DNA from: Bacteroidales bacterium
GTDB taxonomy: Bacteria; Bacteroidota; Bacteroidia; Bacteroidales; Bacteroidaceae
DNA: 64,000 nucleotides
Reading direction: 5' to 3'
NCBI GenBank assembly: GCA_012517855.1
Contig: JAAYUD010000088.1
Span: 62,001 to 126,000 of the forward strand
In this document: positions 56,047 to 64,000 of the stretch, one piece after another
How the letters are laid out: each line of letters begins with the position of its first letter
Position numbering within the stretch: position 1 is the first letter of the stretch
Translations under genes and position numbers: made by a program
Notes under the pieces: model-generated
Told to the model about the DNA's origin: nothing
Seen by the model: the letters and a program-made list of their open reading frames with translations, nothing else
The model's database searches: none

Positions 56047-57381
56047 ATGGATATGAAACAAATCCGCAAACAAAATATATTGGAGCAGTCCATCTATTGG
56101 ACACTTTGGTTGATTGTGTTTTTAACTCCAATGCTCGGAAATTTTTTGGCTGAGAAAAATTCTACTAATCACTTACTAAGCTGGGACATGATAGGCAAGG
56201 GGTGGTTGAGAATTTTGCCTTTTTTCGTGCTATTTTTAGCCAACAACTATATTCTACTTCCTCACCTATTCATGCAAAAGAAGTACTTGCACTATATTTT
56301 TCTCGTGCTCATATTAATTGGTGGACTCGACACCTATAACCGACATAGCCGACACGAGAACCATTTTTATGAAAATCGATTGAAAGAAAAGATAGAGATG
56401 CAAAATGCTTCTTCCAATTCAAACCCTCTTTTTAACACATCTGCCTGCCCGGCACAAACACTTAATCAAAATAACGGCTCCCGACAACCTGATTTTCCTG
56501 TCGACCGCAATGATCATGCAGCAGATAATATGGACGCCAACAGAATGTGGGCTAATAGGCCACAGCCGGAAGACAAAGATATGCCTAAAGACGAAAAAGA
56601 GGAAATTGACCATACTCTTTCCCCCAGAATGAGGCAAGATTTCAAGATGAAAAACCCACCCAACTTTCCAAGGATACTTTTCACCTTGATATATTCACTC
56701 ATTGCGATATTAATGGTAGGATTCAATATTGCCATAAGGTTAATATTCCAATCGTTTCGCGACGAAGAACGGATGAAAGAATTGGAAAGAGAAAAATTAA
56801 GGACTGAATTACAGTATCTAAAGTATCAAATGAATCCTCATTTTTTCATGAATACGCTAAATAATATCCACGCATTGGTCGATATTGATACAGAAAAAGC
56901 CAGATCAAGTATTATCGAACTCTCAAAGTTAATGCGATATGTGCTCTATGAAGCTAACAACACCATGATTTCATTGGCTAAAGAATTGCAATTTCAAGAC
57001 AATTACGTAACTTTGATGAAGTTGCGTTTCATTAATAAAGTACACATCGAAATAGATGTCCCAGAAAGTATCCCGGATGTTCAAGTGCCGCCTTTGCTAT
57101 TTATAACTTTTATAGAAAACGCCTTTAAACATGGCATAAGCTATCAAAAAGATTCATTTATCAAATTAAAGTTACAAATAGACGAGACAAATAATAAAAT
57201 CATCTATTATAGTTCAAACTCCAATTGGAAAAAAGTGGAAGATAAACACCACGGTATTGGACTCGACAATGTAAAAAAACGGCTAAATCTTATTTATGGC
57301 AGTGACTTTACATTAAGCATTAACAATGACAAAGAAAAAAACACTTTTGACGTTTTACTTATAATCCCATTAAGACGATGA
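56047..57381 (+). CDS. LytS/YehU-type sensor histidine kinase
   Basis: The 444-residue protein has about three membrane helices in the first 110 residues, a hydrophilic low-complexity region at about 115-205 (ASSNSNPLFN..., DKDMPKDEKEEIDHT), one more membrane helix at about 212-236, and a His_kinase domain with the phospho-acceptor segment LKYQMNPHFFMNTLNNIHAL and the ATP site (LLFITFIENAFKHGI, HHGIGLDNVKKRL). Such kinases pair with LytTR regulators; the partner begins 4 bases before this gene's stop codon. The sensed signal is unknown. Confidence 0.92.
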   Translation: MDMKQIRKQNILEQSIYWTLWLIVFLTPMLGNFLAEKNSTNHLLSWDMIGKGWLRILPFFVLFLANNYILLPHLFMQKKYLHYIFLVLILIGGLDTYNRHSRHENHFYENRLKEKIEMQNASSNSNPLFNTSACPAQTLNQNNGSRQPDFPVDRNDHAADNMDANRMWANRPQPEDKDMPKDEKEEIDHTLSPRMRQDFKMKNPPNFPRILFTLIYSLIAILMVGFNIAIRLIFQSFRDEERMKELEREKLRTELQYLKYQMNPHFFMNTLNNIHALVDIDTEKARSSIIELSKLMRYVLYEANNTMISLAKELQFQDNYVTLMKLRFINKVHIEIDVPESIPDVQVPPLLFITFIENAFKHGISYQKDSFIKLKLQIDETNNKIIYYSSNSNWKKVEDKHHGIGLDNVKKRLNLIYGSDFTLSINNDKEKNTFDVLLIIPLRR

Positions 57382-58136
57382 TAAAATGTATAGCAGTAGA
57401 CGACGAACCATTGGCATTAACTCAAGTTTCGTCTTATATTTCTCGAGTACCCTTTTTAGAATTGATAAAATCTTGTTCTGATGCATTCGAGGCGATGCAG
57501 CTTTTGTCAGAACAGAAAATAGATTTAATGTTCATAGATATCAACATGCCCGATTTGAACGGCCTCGACTTTGTACGTTCGCTACCAGAAAGCCCATTGA
57601 TCGTTTTCACTACCGCATATTCTGAGTATGCGATAGACGGCTACAAAGTAGACGCAGTAGACTATCTGTTAAAGCCCTTCTCTTTTCAAGATTTATTCAG
57701 AGCTGCCGAAAAAGCACGTCACCGATACGAATATTTAAAACAGGCGCAAACGCCCACTCTTACAGACAATATAGAGATAAACACCCCACAAATTGAAACA
57801 GATGGTTCGCTCTTCGTTAAAAGCGATTATCGCATTGTTCGTATCACCATCAATGATATAAAATATATCGAAGGGATGAGTGAATATGTGCGCATATTTC
57901 TTGCAAATGAGACGAAACCTATCATTTCGCTGCTCAGCATGAAAAAGCTCGAAGAGATGCTACCTGCATCACATTTTCTAAGAGTACACCGATCATATAT
58001 TGTCAATATGCAAAAAATTGTAGAAGTTTCACGGCTCCGTATTATTTTTGACAAAAACACATATATACCTATTGGAGACAACTACAAAGACAAATTTAAT
58101 GAATATATTAACGGCAGGAGCATAACCCCAAAATAG
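57378..58136 (+). CDS. LytTR-family response regulator
   Basis: The 252-residue protein has a receiver domain (CIAVDDEPLAL, phospho-acceptor Asp in LMFIDINMPDLNG, Thr in FTTAYSEYA, Lys in DYLLKPFSF) and a C-terminal LytTR DNA-binding domain (SDYRIVRITINDIKYIEGMSEYVRIF, LPASHFLRVHRSYIVNMQKI, YIPIGDNYKDKF). It overlaps the kinase gene by 4 bases and is followed by a very strong bidirectional terminator. It may bind its own promoter, but LytTR sites are normally direct repeats, not palindromes. Confidence 0.95.
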   Translation: MIKCIAVDDEPLALTQVSSYISRVPFLELIKSCSDAFEAMQLLSEQKIDLMFIDINMPDLNGLDFVRSLPESPLIVFTTAYSEYAIDGYKVDAVDYLLKPFSFQDLFRAAEKARHRYEYLKQAQTPTLTDNIEINTPQIETDGSLFVKSDYRIVRITINDIKYIEGMSEYVRIFLANETKPIISLLSMKKLEEMLPASHFLRVHRSYIVNMQKIVEVSRLRIIFDKNTYIPIGDNYKDKFNEYINGRSITPK

Positions 58137-58146
58137 ATCTACAATT

Positions 58147-58191
58147 AAACAAATAGGGTCGATAGTGTTATGCTATCGACCCTATTTGTTT
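58147..58191. terminator. Bidirectional terminator between the LytTR and C1 peptidase genes
   Basis: A perfect 19-bp stem (58147-58165 against 58173-58191) with a 7-base loop lies between convergent genes, with A/T-rich flanks on both sides. Confidence 0.9.
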
Positions 58192-58207
58192 AAATAAGAA
58201 AGGGCTT

Positions 58208-59392
58208 TTATTTAATTCCCAACTTTTTAGCAATATCTTTTGGAATAGCATCTTTGTGAACTAGAATATTAATTGTTTTATAAGAAACAAATGCTTTCGA
58301 TGCATACCATGTTCCGTGGTATTTACCACTGTCACCCCATGAATTCTTTACCATATAATATTCTTTACCATCTTGATCTTTAGCAATACCATAAATCAGC
58401 ATACCATGATCATCTGTCGTTTCCCAATCGTCAAAACCTTCCTGACGTTTTTCTTGTGTGATTGTCTCTTCAGGATAAGGTTTATCAGTCATAGCTCTGC
58501 GTTTGTCTGCAGTTTTCATCCCCGTCCAGCGAGCCATGTCAGTGCCATCAATATTTTTCGAATTAACATCAGGAACAACAGCAATACCGTCACGAGTAAA
58601 TCCAGGTTCGCTTACATCACTTCCCCATGCTACACAATAACCTTTTCCCACAGCATTATCGATAACTTTCATAAACTCATCAAGCGGCAAGTTATACGAT
58701 TGTCCATTGCGCCAATTGTCTTCTATTTCAAGAGCAAATTTGGAATAAAAGGGATGATGAGTGAAAGAAGTCAAAGAAATATAATCATCCAAGTTTAATC
58801 CTAAAGATTCCTCAAAAGTCTTGGGAGTATAAGTTTTTCCATTATAGGTAAAAGTTGTCGGACATTTACCCAAATAGTTATCATAGATCTGTGACAAGCC
58901 ATTGAGCCATACAGGAGACAATTTAGTTTGCTTACCTTTTGCAATTGCATCAACATAGGCTCCCGCTACTGCATCCAACTCGCTGTGATTGTGCAAAGAA
59001 TCGCCATACATAATACCAGGCATTACCGTTTGTGGTACTATACCGTAATTTTTAAGACAATAAACGACATCATAAAAACTTCCACCAGGTGCAAAAGAAC
59101 TGCTACCATGTAAACGGACATAATTAATTGCCCTATCTTCCATTGTTTTATGCACAACATACATTTCAGATAAATCATAAGTTCCTTTATTCAGGCGGAG
59201 CAACTCGCTTTCGAAAAAGCCAAGACTCGAAAACGCCCAACAAGTGCTAGAATGACTTTGATTTTTGATAGATGTAATCGGATTAGCCTTAACCGTCGTA
59301 AAGACAAAGCCTTCATTTTTAGTTGCCTCTTTTTGAGCAAAGATACTCAAAGACAACATCAAAACAGCTGATAAAACAAAACCTTTTTTCAT
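58208..59392 (-). CDS. Secreted C1-family cysteine peptidase (bleomycin hydrolase/PepC type)
   Basis: The 394-residue protein has a signal peptide (MKKGFVLSAVLMLSLSIFAQ) and the C1B signatures: the active cysteine in KNQSHSSTCWAFSSLGFFESELLR, the catalytic His region DDHGMLIYGIAKD and Asn in MVKNSWGDSGKY. PepC-type enzymes are normally cytoplasmic aminopeptidases; the signal peptide places this one in the periplasm or outside, as is common in Bacteroidales. It is a single gene bounded by a terminator. Confidence 0.92.
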   Translation of the reverse strand: MKKGFVLSAVLMLSLSIFAQKEATKNEGFVFTTVKANPITSIKNQSHSSTCWAFSSLGFFESELLRLNKGTYDLSEMYVVHKTMEDRAINYVRLHGSSSFAPGGSFYDVVYCLKNYGIVPQTVMPGIMYGDSLHNHSELDAVAGAYVDAIAKGKQTKLSPVWLNGLSQIYDNYLGKCPTTFTYNGKTYTPKTFEESLGLNLDDYISLTSFTHHPFYSKFALEIEDNWRNGQSYNLPLDEFMKVIDNAVGKGYCVAWGSDVSEPGFTRDGIAVVPDVNSKNIDGTDMARWTGMKTADKRRAMTDKPYPEETITQEKRQEGFDDWETTDDHGMLIYGIAKDQDGKEYYMVKNSWGDSGKYHGTWYASKAFVSYKTINILVHKDAIPKDIAKKLGIK

Positions 59393-59450
59393 AGCTTTAA
59401 ATTAATGATAAAAAGTGATTGAACATATTGTTAATTACAAAATTATTCGA

Positions 59451-60656
59451 TTACTGGATCTTACTATGCCATACACGTTCGTTGAACGAAACATTAAGGA
59501 AGAAAGACAGCGCACGGTCTTTTTGCATATTCTTAGCACTATTGAACTGGTCATTGTATTTCACTCCAAAAGAAACAGTGTTGCCTCCTTTAAACATAAA
59601 GTTCAGACCGGTACTCACATAATAATTTTCTGCTTTCTTACCACTGATCACAACATAAGAATTGTTTATCCCCGCTCCTAATAGTAATTTTACAGGATAC
59701 CTATAAAGATTGCCAAAAGCACGTTGGGCACCGAACATTAAATAATGCTGATTCTTATATTGAATGTATGATTCATTCGTTTCTGTTTTGCTCCAATCAT
59801 AAAAACGATAATCGGCAGTAAGCAACCAACGGGCTGTCATATACGAAACACCGACACCATAATATCCGGGCAAGTAACGCTTACCATGAGCGGGATTAGT
59901 CGTAACAGCCGTTCCACCAGAACCACTAACAGCCGTCAATGTATTGGACTGATGCAATGGTTGCGTCAAACCATATACAAGACCGATCAACATCGAACGT
60001 TTCTTATCGATATTCATTTGATACTGCGCACCTAAATCCAAGTAGAAAGACTGCTTCTTCGAAACAAGTTCGGCAGTTGCCGTGCTCTGTATTTCATCTT
60101 GCGTTATCGTTCCTGCCACATAGGACGCACTAGCGCCAACAGAAAAGTTTTTAAAGAGTAAAGCGGCTCCTGTAAGTCCCATTTTCGACAATCCCCCCGA
60201 TCCTTCGAAGAGTGAAGCCACTTTGGAACCATTAGTACTGCCAACAACATCTTGATCAATAGTAGCGGCATATCCGCAGCTGGTTACCGGATTAAGGAAA
60301 ACTCCAACATAAAATTTTGGATTCAAGCGAAACCCGATACTCATATTGTTCAAATTACCAACAACTGAATTACTATTAGAACCTGTCTGACGATAGATAC
60401 GATAAGCACCTTTTACACCCATATCGAAAATAAAGCGTGCACTGTCAAGAGCTGTAATAGCCGAAGGATTGGCATAATTAATAAAAGTACCGCCTCTTAA
60501 GGCTATACCTGCTCCTCCAAATCCCGCATATTGCCCGCCTTCCCCATAAGCTATTTCACCAATACCGAACATTGAAGTCGGCGAATTTGTCGTATTTTGG
60601 GAAGAGAGTGAACAATACGGCAATATAATAAGGATTAAGATCAGGAATTTTCTCAT
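59451..60656 (-). CDS. Putative outer-membrane beta-barrel protein
   Basis: The 401-residue protein has a signal peptide (MRKFLILILIILPYCSLSSQ), an N-terminal Gly-rich segment (MFGIGEIAYGEGGQYAGFGGAGIALRGGTFINYANPSAI) as in FadL/OmpP1-like proteins, and repeated amphipathic strands through the rest with a C-terminal aromatic strand (ALSFFLNVSFNERVW). This fits a beta barrel of about 14 or more strands, but no ligand can be assigned. Its start codon overlaps the DUF4270 gene stop by 4 bases, so the two are co-translated. Confidence 0.75.
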   Translation of the reverse strand: MRKFLILILIILPYCSLSSQNTTNSPTSMFGIGEIAYGEGGQYAGFGGAGIALRGGTFINYANPSAITALDSARFIFDMGVKGAYRIYRQTGSNSNSVVGNLNNMSIGFRLNPKFYVGVFLNPVTSCGYAATIDQDVVGSTNGSKVASLFEGSGGLSKMGLTGAALLFKNFSVGASASYVAGTITQDEIQSTATAELVSKKQSFYLDLGAQYQMNIDKKRSMLIGLVYGLTQPLHQSNTLTAVSGSGGTAVTTNPAHGKRYLPGYYGVGVSYMTARWLLTADYRFYDWSKTETNESYIQYKNQHYLMFGAQRAFGNLYRYPVKLLLGAGINNSYVVISGKKAENYYVSTGLNFMFKGGNTVSFGVKYNDQFNSAKNMQKDRALSFFLNVSFNERVWHSKIQ

Positions 60657-61993
60657 TGCTTATCGTTATATGTTTTATAAAGAATAGTCAATTTGACTTT
60701 ATTGTTTTCATTCGCAAAATTTCTATCACCAAAGAGAGCTCCTTGGCAGGTCGAAAAGAATTGTGCAGTCGGAAGCATCAATTTCAATTTCTTTTTGTTG
60801 GTACCTATTTTACCGAAGATTCCTTGTAAGAAGGACGTTATATCAAACGTATAATAAGTATTAAGATATGTATTGTAATCAGTCACCAAACTACCGGTCT
60901 GAACTGATGTTCCGGCAGCATTGTACACGACATCTTCGGTAGAGCCATTACTATCAGCAGTATACAACTGCAACTTGGAAGGTAGCGGTTGCGAATCACC
61001 ATAACTAGATTTTACCGGATACAACTGCAAAGCAGCACTTTCAATACTCACCATCTGCCCGCTAGCCATCAAATCATTTAAATATGGGAAGTCAATCATA
61101 ATATATAGTCCGGTAAGACCTTGCAAATGAGCTATATTACCCGTTAAAGAAGTCGAAATAGCATTATTGATTCCCGGTTTCATCGTAGCCAAAGGAGTAC
61201 CGGTACGATCAAAATTGACTTTATTGAACGACTGTGTTTTATTGGGAGTGAAGACCATCTTCTTCGCAATAGGCTGATTGGTTATATCATGATAATACAT
61301 GGCGACAACAAAACTAGAGTCATTTACCTGAAAGCCATTCAACATGCCACTTGATGTCGGCAAGAAAGCAAATCCCTTGAAGTAATCACGAAAATAAGTT
61401 TGCTGCCTAAAGTGAAGTTCATCATTCCGCATCATATCGAACCATTCTTGGCCAAGGGCATCGGGCAATCTTACTTCTATATCCTTTTTACGCTGTCCCG
61501 GATGTGGAGTAAAGTTGATAGTTGTAATTGGAGTCGGCTGATAATTCACAGATGATTTATTATACAAATATCCTTTATCGTCCATCTCTACATTTTGTGT
61601 CAACTTATGAACTGCTATTTGTTGAGGACCAGCCAATGTATCACCCACATAATCACCCGAGGCCCAAAGCCGAACCGTTATAGAGTCAAATCGATATCGG
61701 TTATCGTTATTAACTGCATTCGACGCCAGATTATACTCGGTATAAAATGAAGTAGTTATATCACCTCTCGTAGCATCCTTATAATGTCCTATTTGACACA
61801 CCGTATCGGACGAAGTCGCTAAAGAATCACTCAAGGCCGTCGAAAGCAATACAGTACAGGTGTCTGTCTGGATGTTATTAAATTTGCTATCGAACCATTT
61901 TTTACCTACCGTACTATCTTCATCTCGGCACGAAGAAAATAACACACTACTTGCGGCTAATACAAAAGCAAATATATAAATTAGTTTTCTCAT
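60653..61993 (-). CDS. DUF4270-family lipoprotein
   Basis: The 446-residue protein has a lipoprotein signal (MRKLIYIFAFVLAASSVLFSSC) followed by RDEDSTVGKKWFDSKFNNIQTDTCTVLLSTALSDSLATSS, the usual start of DUF4270 proteins, and a long beta-rich body with NQPIAKKMVFTPNKT and YTFDITSFLQGIFG. The function of the family is not known to me. It is the first gene of the two-gene unit with the outer-membrane protein and is divergent from the kelch lipoprotein. Confidence 0.8.
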   Translation of the reverse strand: MRKLIYIFAFVLAASSVLFSSCRDEDSTVGKKWFDSKFNNIQTDTCTVLLSTALSDSLATSSDTVCQIGHYKDATRGDITTSFYTEYNLASNAVNNDNRYRFDSITVRLWASGDYVGDTLAGPQQIAVHKLTQNVEMDDKGYLYNKSSVNYQPTPITTINFTPHPGQRKKDIEVRLPDALGQEWFDMMRNDELHFRQQTYFRDYFKGFAFLPTSSGMLNGFQVNDSSFVVAMYYHDITNQPIAKKMVFTPNKTQSFNKVNFDRTGTPLATMKPGINNAISTSLTGNIAHLQGLTGLYIMIDFPYLNDLMASGQMVSIESAALQLYPVKSSYGDSQPLPSKLQLYTADSNGSTEDVVYNAAGTSVQTGSLVTDYNTYLNTYYTFDITSFLQGIFGKIGTNKKKLKLMLPTAQFFSTCQGALFGDRNFANENNKVKLTILYKTYNDKQ

Positions 61994-62142
61994 TCTTTAA
62001 TTATTAAAATTGAGTCGCACTAAAAAGATTTGCAAAGAAACAAATTTTATTCGTCTTTCTCAAAAAACTATAGACAAATTAGCTAATTTTATAGTCTTCA
62101 TTTTTTTTAGTCGATCTATTTAGCTTTTTTGTCGTTTGTTTT

Positions 62143-62173
62143 TTTGTTTGCATTACCTAATTATCTATATTTG
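62143..62173 (+). promoter_or_regulatory. Promoter of the kelch lipoprotein gene
   Basis: TTTG (62143-62146), 19 bases and TATATTTG (62166-62173) match the Bacteroides consensus exactly. The predicted start near 62180 gives a leader of about 36 bases. Confidence 0.75.
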
Positions 62174-62215
62174 TGGCTCAATTATAAAAAGATATTAACG
62201 ATAAAAGAATAAAAA

Positions 62216-63292
62216 ATGAAAGTAATGAATCTCCGAAAGAGCACAAACTACATGCTGCTCTCGTTATTAGTGCTGTTGTCAACGGCTTGCACAAGTAGTA
62301 CTGAATACACATTGGGCTATTGGCATCAGCGCTCCGATTTCGATGGCAAATCCCGTGCCGGCGCAGCGTTCTTCACCATTGAAGATATGGGATATATTTT
62401 CGGCGGTGGTAACGGCAAGAACCAACGTTTCAAGAGCATGTACAGTTACGATATAAATAAAGACTTCTTCACGGAACTCTTCAGCGAGACCTCTACAGCC
62501 ACTATGCCAAGTCCTCGCGAACTTGCTACAGGATTTGCCGTTGGCGGTAAAGGATACATTACTTGTGGTTACGACGGTGTCAACCCCCTTAATGATACAT
62601 GGGAATATACTCCGTCTTCCAATTCTTGGAGAAGAGTAGATGATTTCCCCGGAGATATCCGTTACGGTGCATTATCATTCACAATCGATAATTATGCTTA
62701 TGTAGGTTGTGGTTACAACGACGACGGTAGCTTGAAAGATTTCTATAGATACGATCCTAATCAAGCAGACGGTAGTCATTGGACCAAAATAGAAGGCTAC
62801 GGAGGTTCGAAACGTGCTATGGGTATGGCTTTTGTTATCAACAAAGTAGCCTATATCGTAGGAGGAAAAAATAACAACAGCGATTGCAAAGACATGTGGA
62901 AGTTCGATGGAACAACTTGGACACGTCTTCGTTACATTACCAATGATGACGACTTGGTAGAAGGTACAGACAAGAGCTTCAACGACGATTATACAAGCAT
63001 TGTACGATACGGCGGTATAGCATTCGCATTAAATGGTAAAGGTTATATCGGTCTAGGTGCAGCAGCATCGGGCAGTTATCGTAGTAACTATTGGATTTAT
63101 GATCCTACTACAGACTTATGGAGCAACAACGACGGTGATGTAACCGACTTCGCCGGTTCTACCCGTATCAATTCCGTATACTTCACCAATAAAGCAGGAA
63201 ATCTTGGATTTGTAACAACAGGAGGTAGCGGTTCATCAAGTTTCTTCGATGACACTTATCAATTCTCACCTGACGAATACAAAGAAAAATAA
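62216..63292 (+). CDS. Kelch-repeat lipoprotein
   Basis: The 358-residue protein has a lipoprotein signal (MKVMNLRKSTNYMLLSLLVLLSTAC; Cys25) and about five kelch-type blades with the Gly-Gly/aromatic pattern (GRAGAAFFTIEDMGYIFGGGNG, ATGFAVGGKGYITCGYDG, ALSFTIDNYAYVGCGYND, GMAFVINKVAYIVGGKNN, GIAFALNGKGYIGLGAA). It is probably a surface beta-propeller that binds a protein or glycan. It is divergent from the DUF4270 gene and ends at a strong terminator. Confidence 0.88.
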   Translation: MKVMNLRKSTNYMLLSLLVLLSTACTSSTEYTLGYWHQRSDFDGKSRAGAAFFTIEDMGYIFGGGNGKNQRFKSMYSYDINKDFFTELFSETSTATMPSPRELATGFAVGGKGYITCGYDGVNPLNDTWEYTPSSNSWRRVDDFPGDIRYGALSFTIDNYAYVGCGYNDDGSLKDFYRYDPNQADGSHWTKIEGYGGSKRAMGMAFVINKVAYIVGGKNNNSDCKDMWKFDGTTWTRLRYITNDDDLVEGTDKSFNDDYTSIVRYGGIAFALNGKGYIGLGAAASGSYRSNYWIYDPTTDLWSNNDGDVTDFAGSTRINSVYFTNKAGNLGFVTTGGSGSSSFFDDTYQFSPDEYKEK

Positions 63293-63309
63293 TCTGAATT
63301 TTATTATAT

Positions 63310-63348
63310 AAAAAAGAGGCGGATAAAAGATTTTATCCGCCTCTTTTT
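63310..63348. terminator. Bidirectional terminator between the kelch and TlpA genes
   Basis: An 18-bp stem (63311-63328 against 63331-63348; core GAGGCGGATAAAA/TTTTATCCGCCTC) lies between convergent genes. Confidence 0.85.
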
Positions 63349-63386
63349 TATATCTACTTCTATACCTTATTATATATAGAAAAAAA

Positions 63387-63920
63387 CTATTTGATTATTT
63401 CTTCTAGTTTTTCAACCAACCGTGCAGAATTTACTGTTGCAAAAACAACCTTTCCCTTACGATCTAAAAGGTACATGCTCGGTATCCACTTGATATGATA
63501 CGCTGCCGATATGGATGTTTCCTTCCATTTCTTTAATTCGCTGACTTGTGGATACTCAATGCCATATTTATTGATAGCATTTCCCCAAGCTGTTTTATCA
63601 GTATCAAAAGAGATTCCGATAAAAGCTACACCTTTATCTTTATATTGATTGTAGGCTTTGACCATATTGGGGGCATCTGCTCTACAATCGGGACACCAAG
63701 AAGCCCAAAAGTCCAATACAACATATTTACCTTTATAAGATTTCAGATTTACAACTTTCTCTTTAGAAGTTTTCAACACAAAGTTTGGAGCTACGGTTCC
63801 CACTTTCAATAGATCTGCCGTATATTGACTTTCGTCATTCGCTTCCTGCCCCATTGCCGATAAGCAAAAAAGAGACAACACTATAGGCATCGCAGCCTTA
63901 AACAGGAAATTCATTTTCAT
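63387..63920 (-). CDS. TlpA/ResA-type exported thioredoxin-like protein
   Basis: I start at 63920 (MKMNFLFKAAMPIVLSLFCLSAMG), which gives a signal peptide; the open frame extends to the window edge with no better start. The 177-residue protein has the thioredoxin fold with the redox motif WASWCPDCRADAP (CPDC) and the cis-Pro segment KWIPSMYLLDRKGKVV. TlpA-like proteins of Bacteroidetes reduce or maturate exported proteins. It is alone here, after a strong terminator. Confidence 0.9.
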   Translation of the reverse strand: MKMNFLFKAAMPIVLSLFCLSAMGQEANDESQYTADLLKVGTVAPNFVLKTSKEKVVNLKSYKGKYVVLDFWASWCPDCRADAPNMVKAYNQYKDKGVAFIGISFDTDKTAWGNAINKYGIEYPQVSELKKWKETSISAAYHIKWIPSMYLLDRKGKVVFATVNSARLVEKLEEIIK

Positions 63921-64000
63921 ATGCAAAATAATTAATTGGTTGATACGCTTCAAAATTAAGATATTATCCGCAAAACGCCAACAATATAAAAGCAAATCAG

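Overview
The window reads as chromosomal DNA of a gut-type Bacteroides or close relative (Bacteroidales). The evidence is SusC/SusD pairs, lipoproteins with Bacteroides-style lipoboxes, a BACON-GH16 enzyme, RprX/RprY, an EF-G2 paralog, a fimbrillin-type lipoprotein, a sodium-pumping methylmalonyl-CoA decarboxylase operon, and promoters that fit the Bacteroides sigma consensus (TTTG, 19 bases, TAnnTTTG). I saw no rRNA, tRNA, CRISPR array, phage or transposase gene.

Layout. Bases 3-1331 are the 3' part of a SusD-like gene whose SusC partner lies outside. A 1.6-kb non-coding stretch (1332-2928) is made of dispersed repeat blocks. Bases 2929-15244 form a polysaccharide utilization locus, probably for beta-glucan: a small lipoprotein, a one-piece membrane sensor-regulator (beta-propeller, Y_Y_Y, TM, LuxR-type HTH), SusC, SusD, a PKD surface lipoprotein, a BACON-GH16 endoglucanase and a GH5 glucanase. 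Bases 15337-29252 are housekeeping: recQ, the tig-clpP-clpX cluster, an HU-like/winged-helix regulator preceded by 22-bp iterons, lptB, mlaE-mlaF, der, era, fabH, rpmF and a DUF177 gene. Bases 29833-42679 hold an M1 aminopeptidase, an acyl-CoA dehydrogenase with etfA/etfB, rprX/rprY, the GTPase-defective EF-G2, hemW and a Fur-family gene.

After an unknown secreted protein (43078-43785), a second copy of the dispersed repeats appears in a different block order (43836-44705). Next come the methylmalonyl-CoA decarboxylase operon (mce, mmdA, a lamin-tail/OadG fusion, a small epsilon-like subunit, a biotin carrier, mmdB), which fits propionate formation by the succinate pathway, then a FemAB-like transferase with a fimbrillin/FISUMP lipoprotein and an LTA-synthase-like sulfatase with a PAP2 phosphatase. 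A LytS/LytTR two-component pair follows, behind a promoter carrying two identical perfect palindromes. The window ends with a secreted C1 peptidase, an outer-membrane protein and DUF4270 lipoprotein pair, a kelch lipoprotein and a TlpA-type thioredoxin.

The least explained signals are the block-shuffled intergenic repeats, the exact 22-bp iterons upstream of the HU/winged-helix gene, the twin palindromes with an apparently leaderless start at 56047, an orphan terminator near 55700, and the paralogous tail shared by the OadG fusion and its small neighbour. All product calls rest on reading the sequence; no database search was run.
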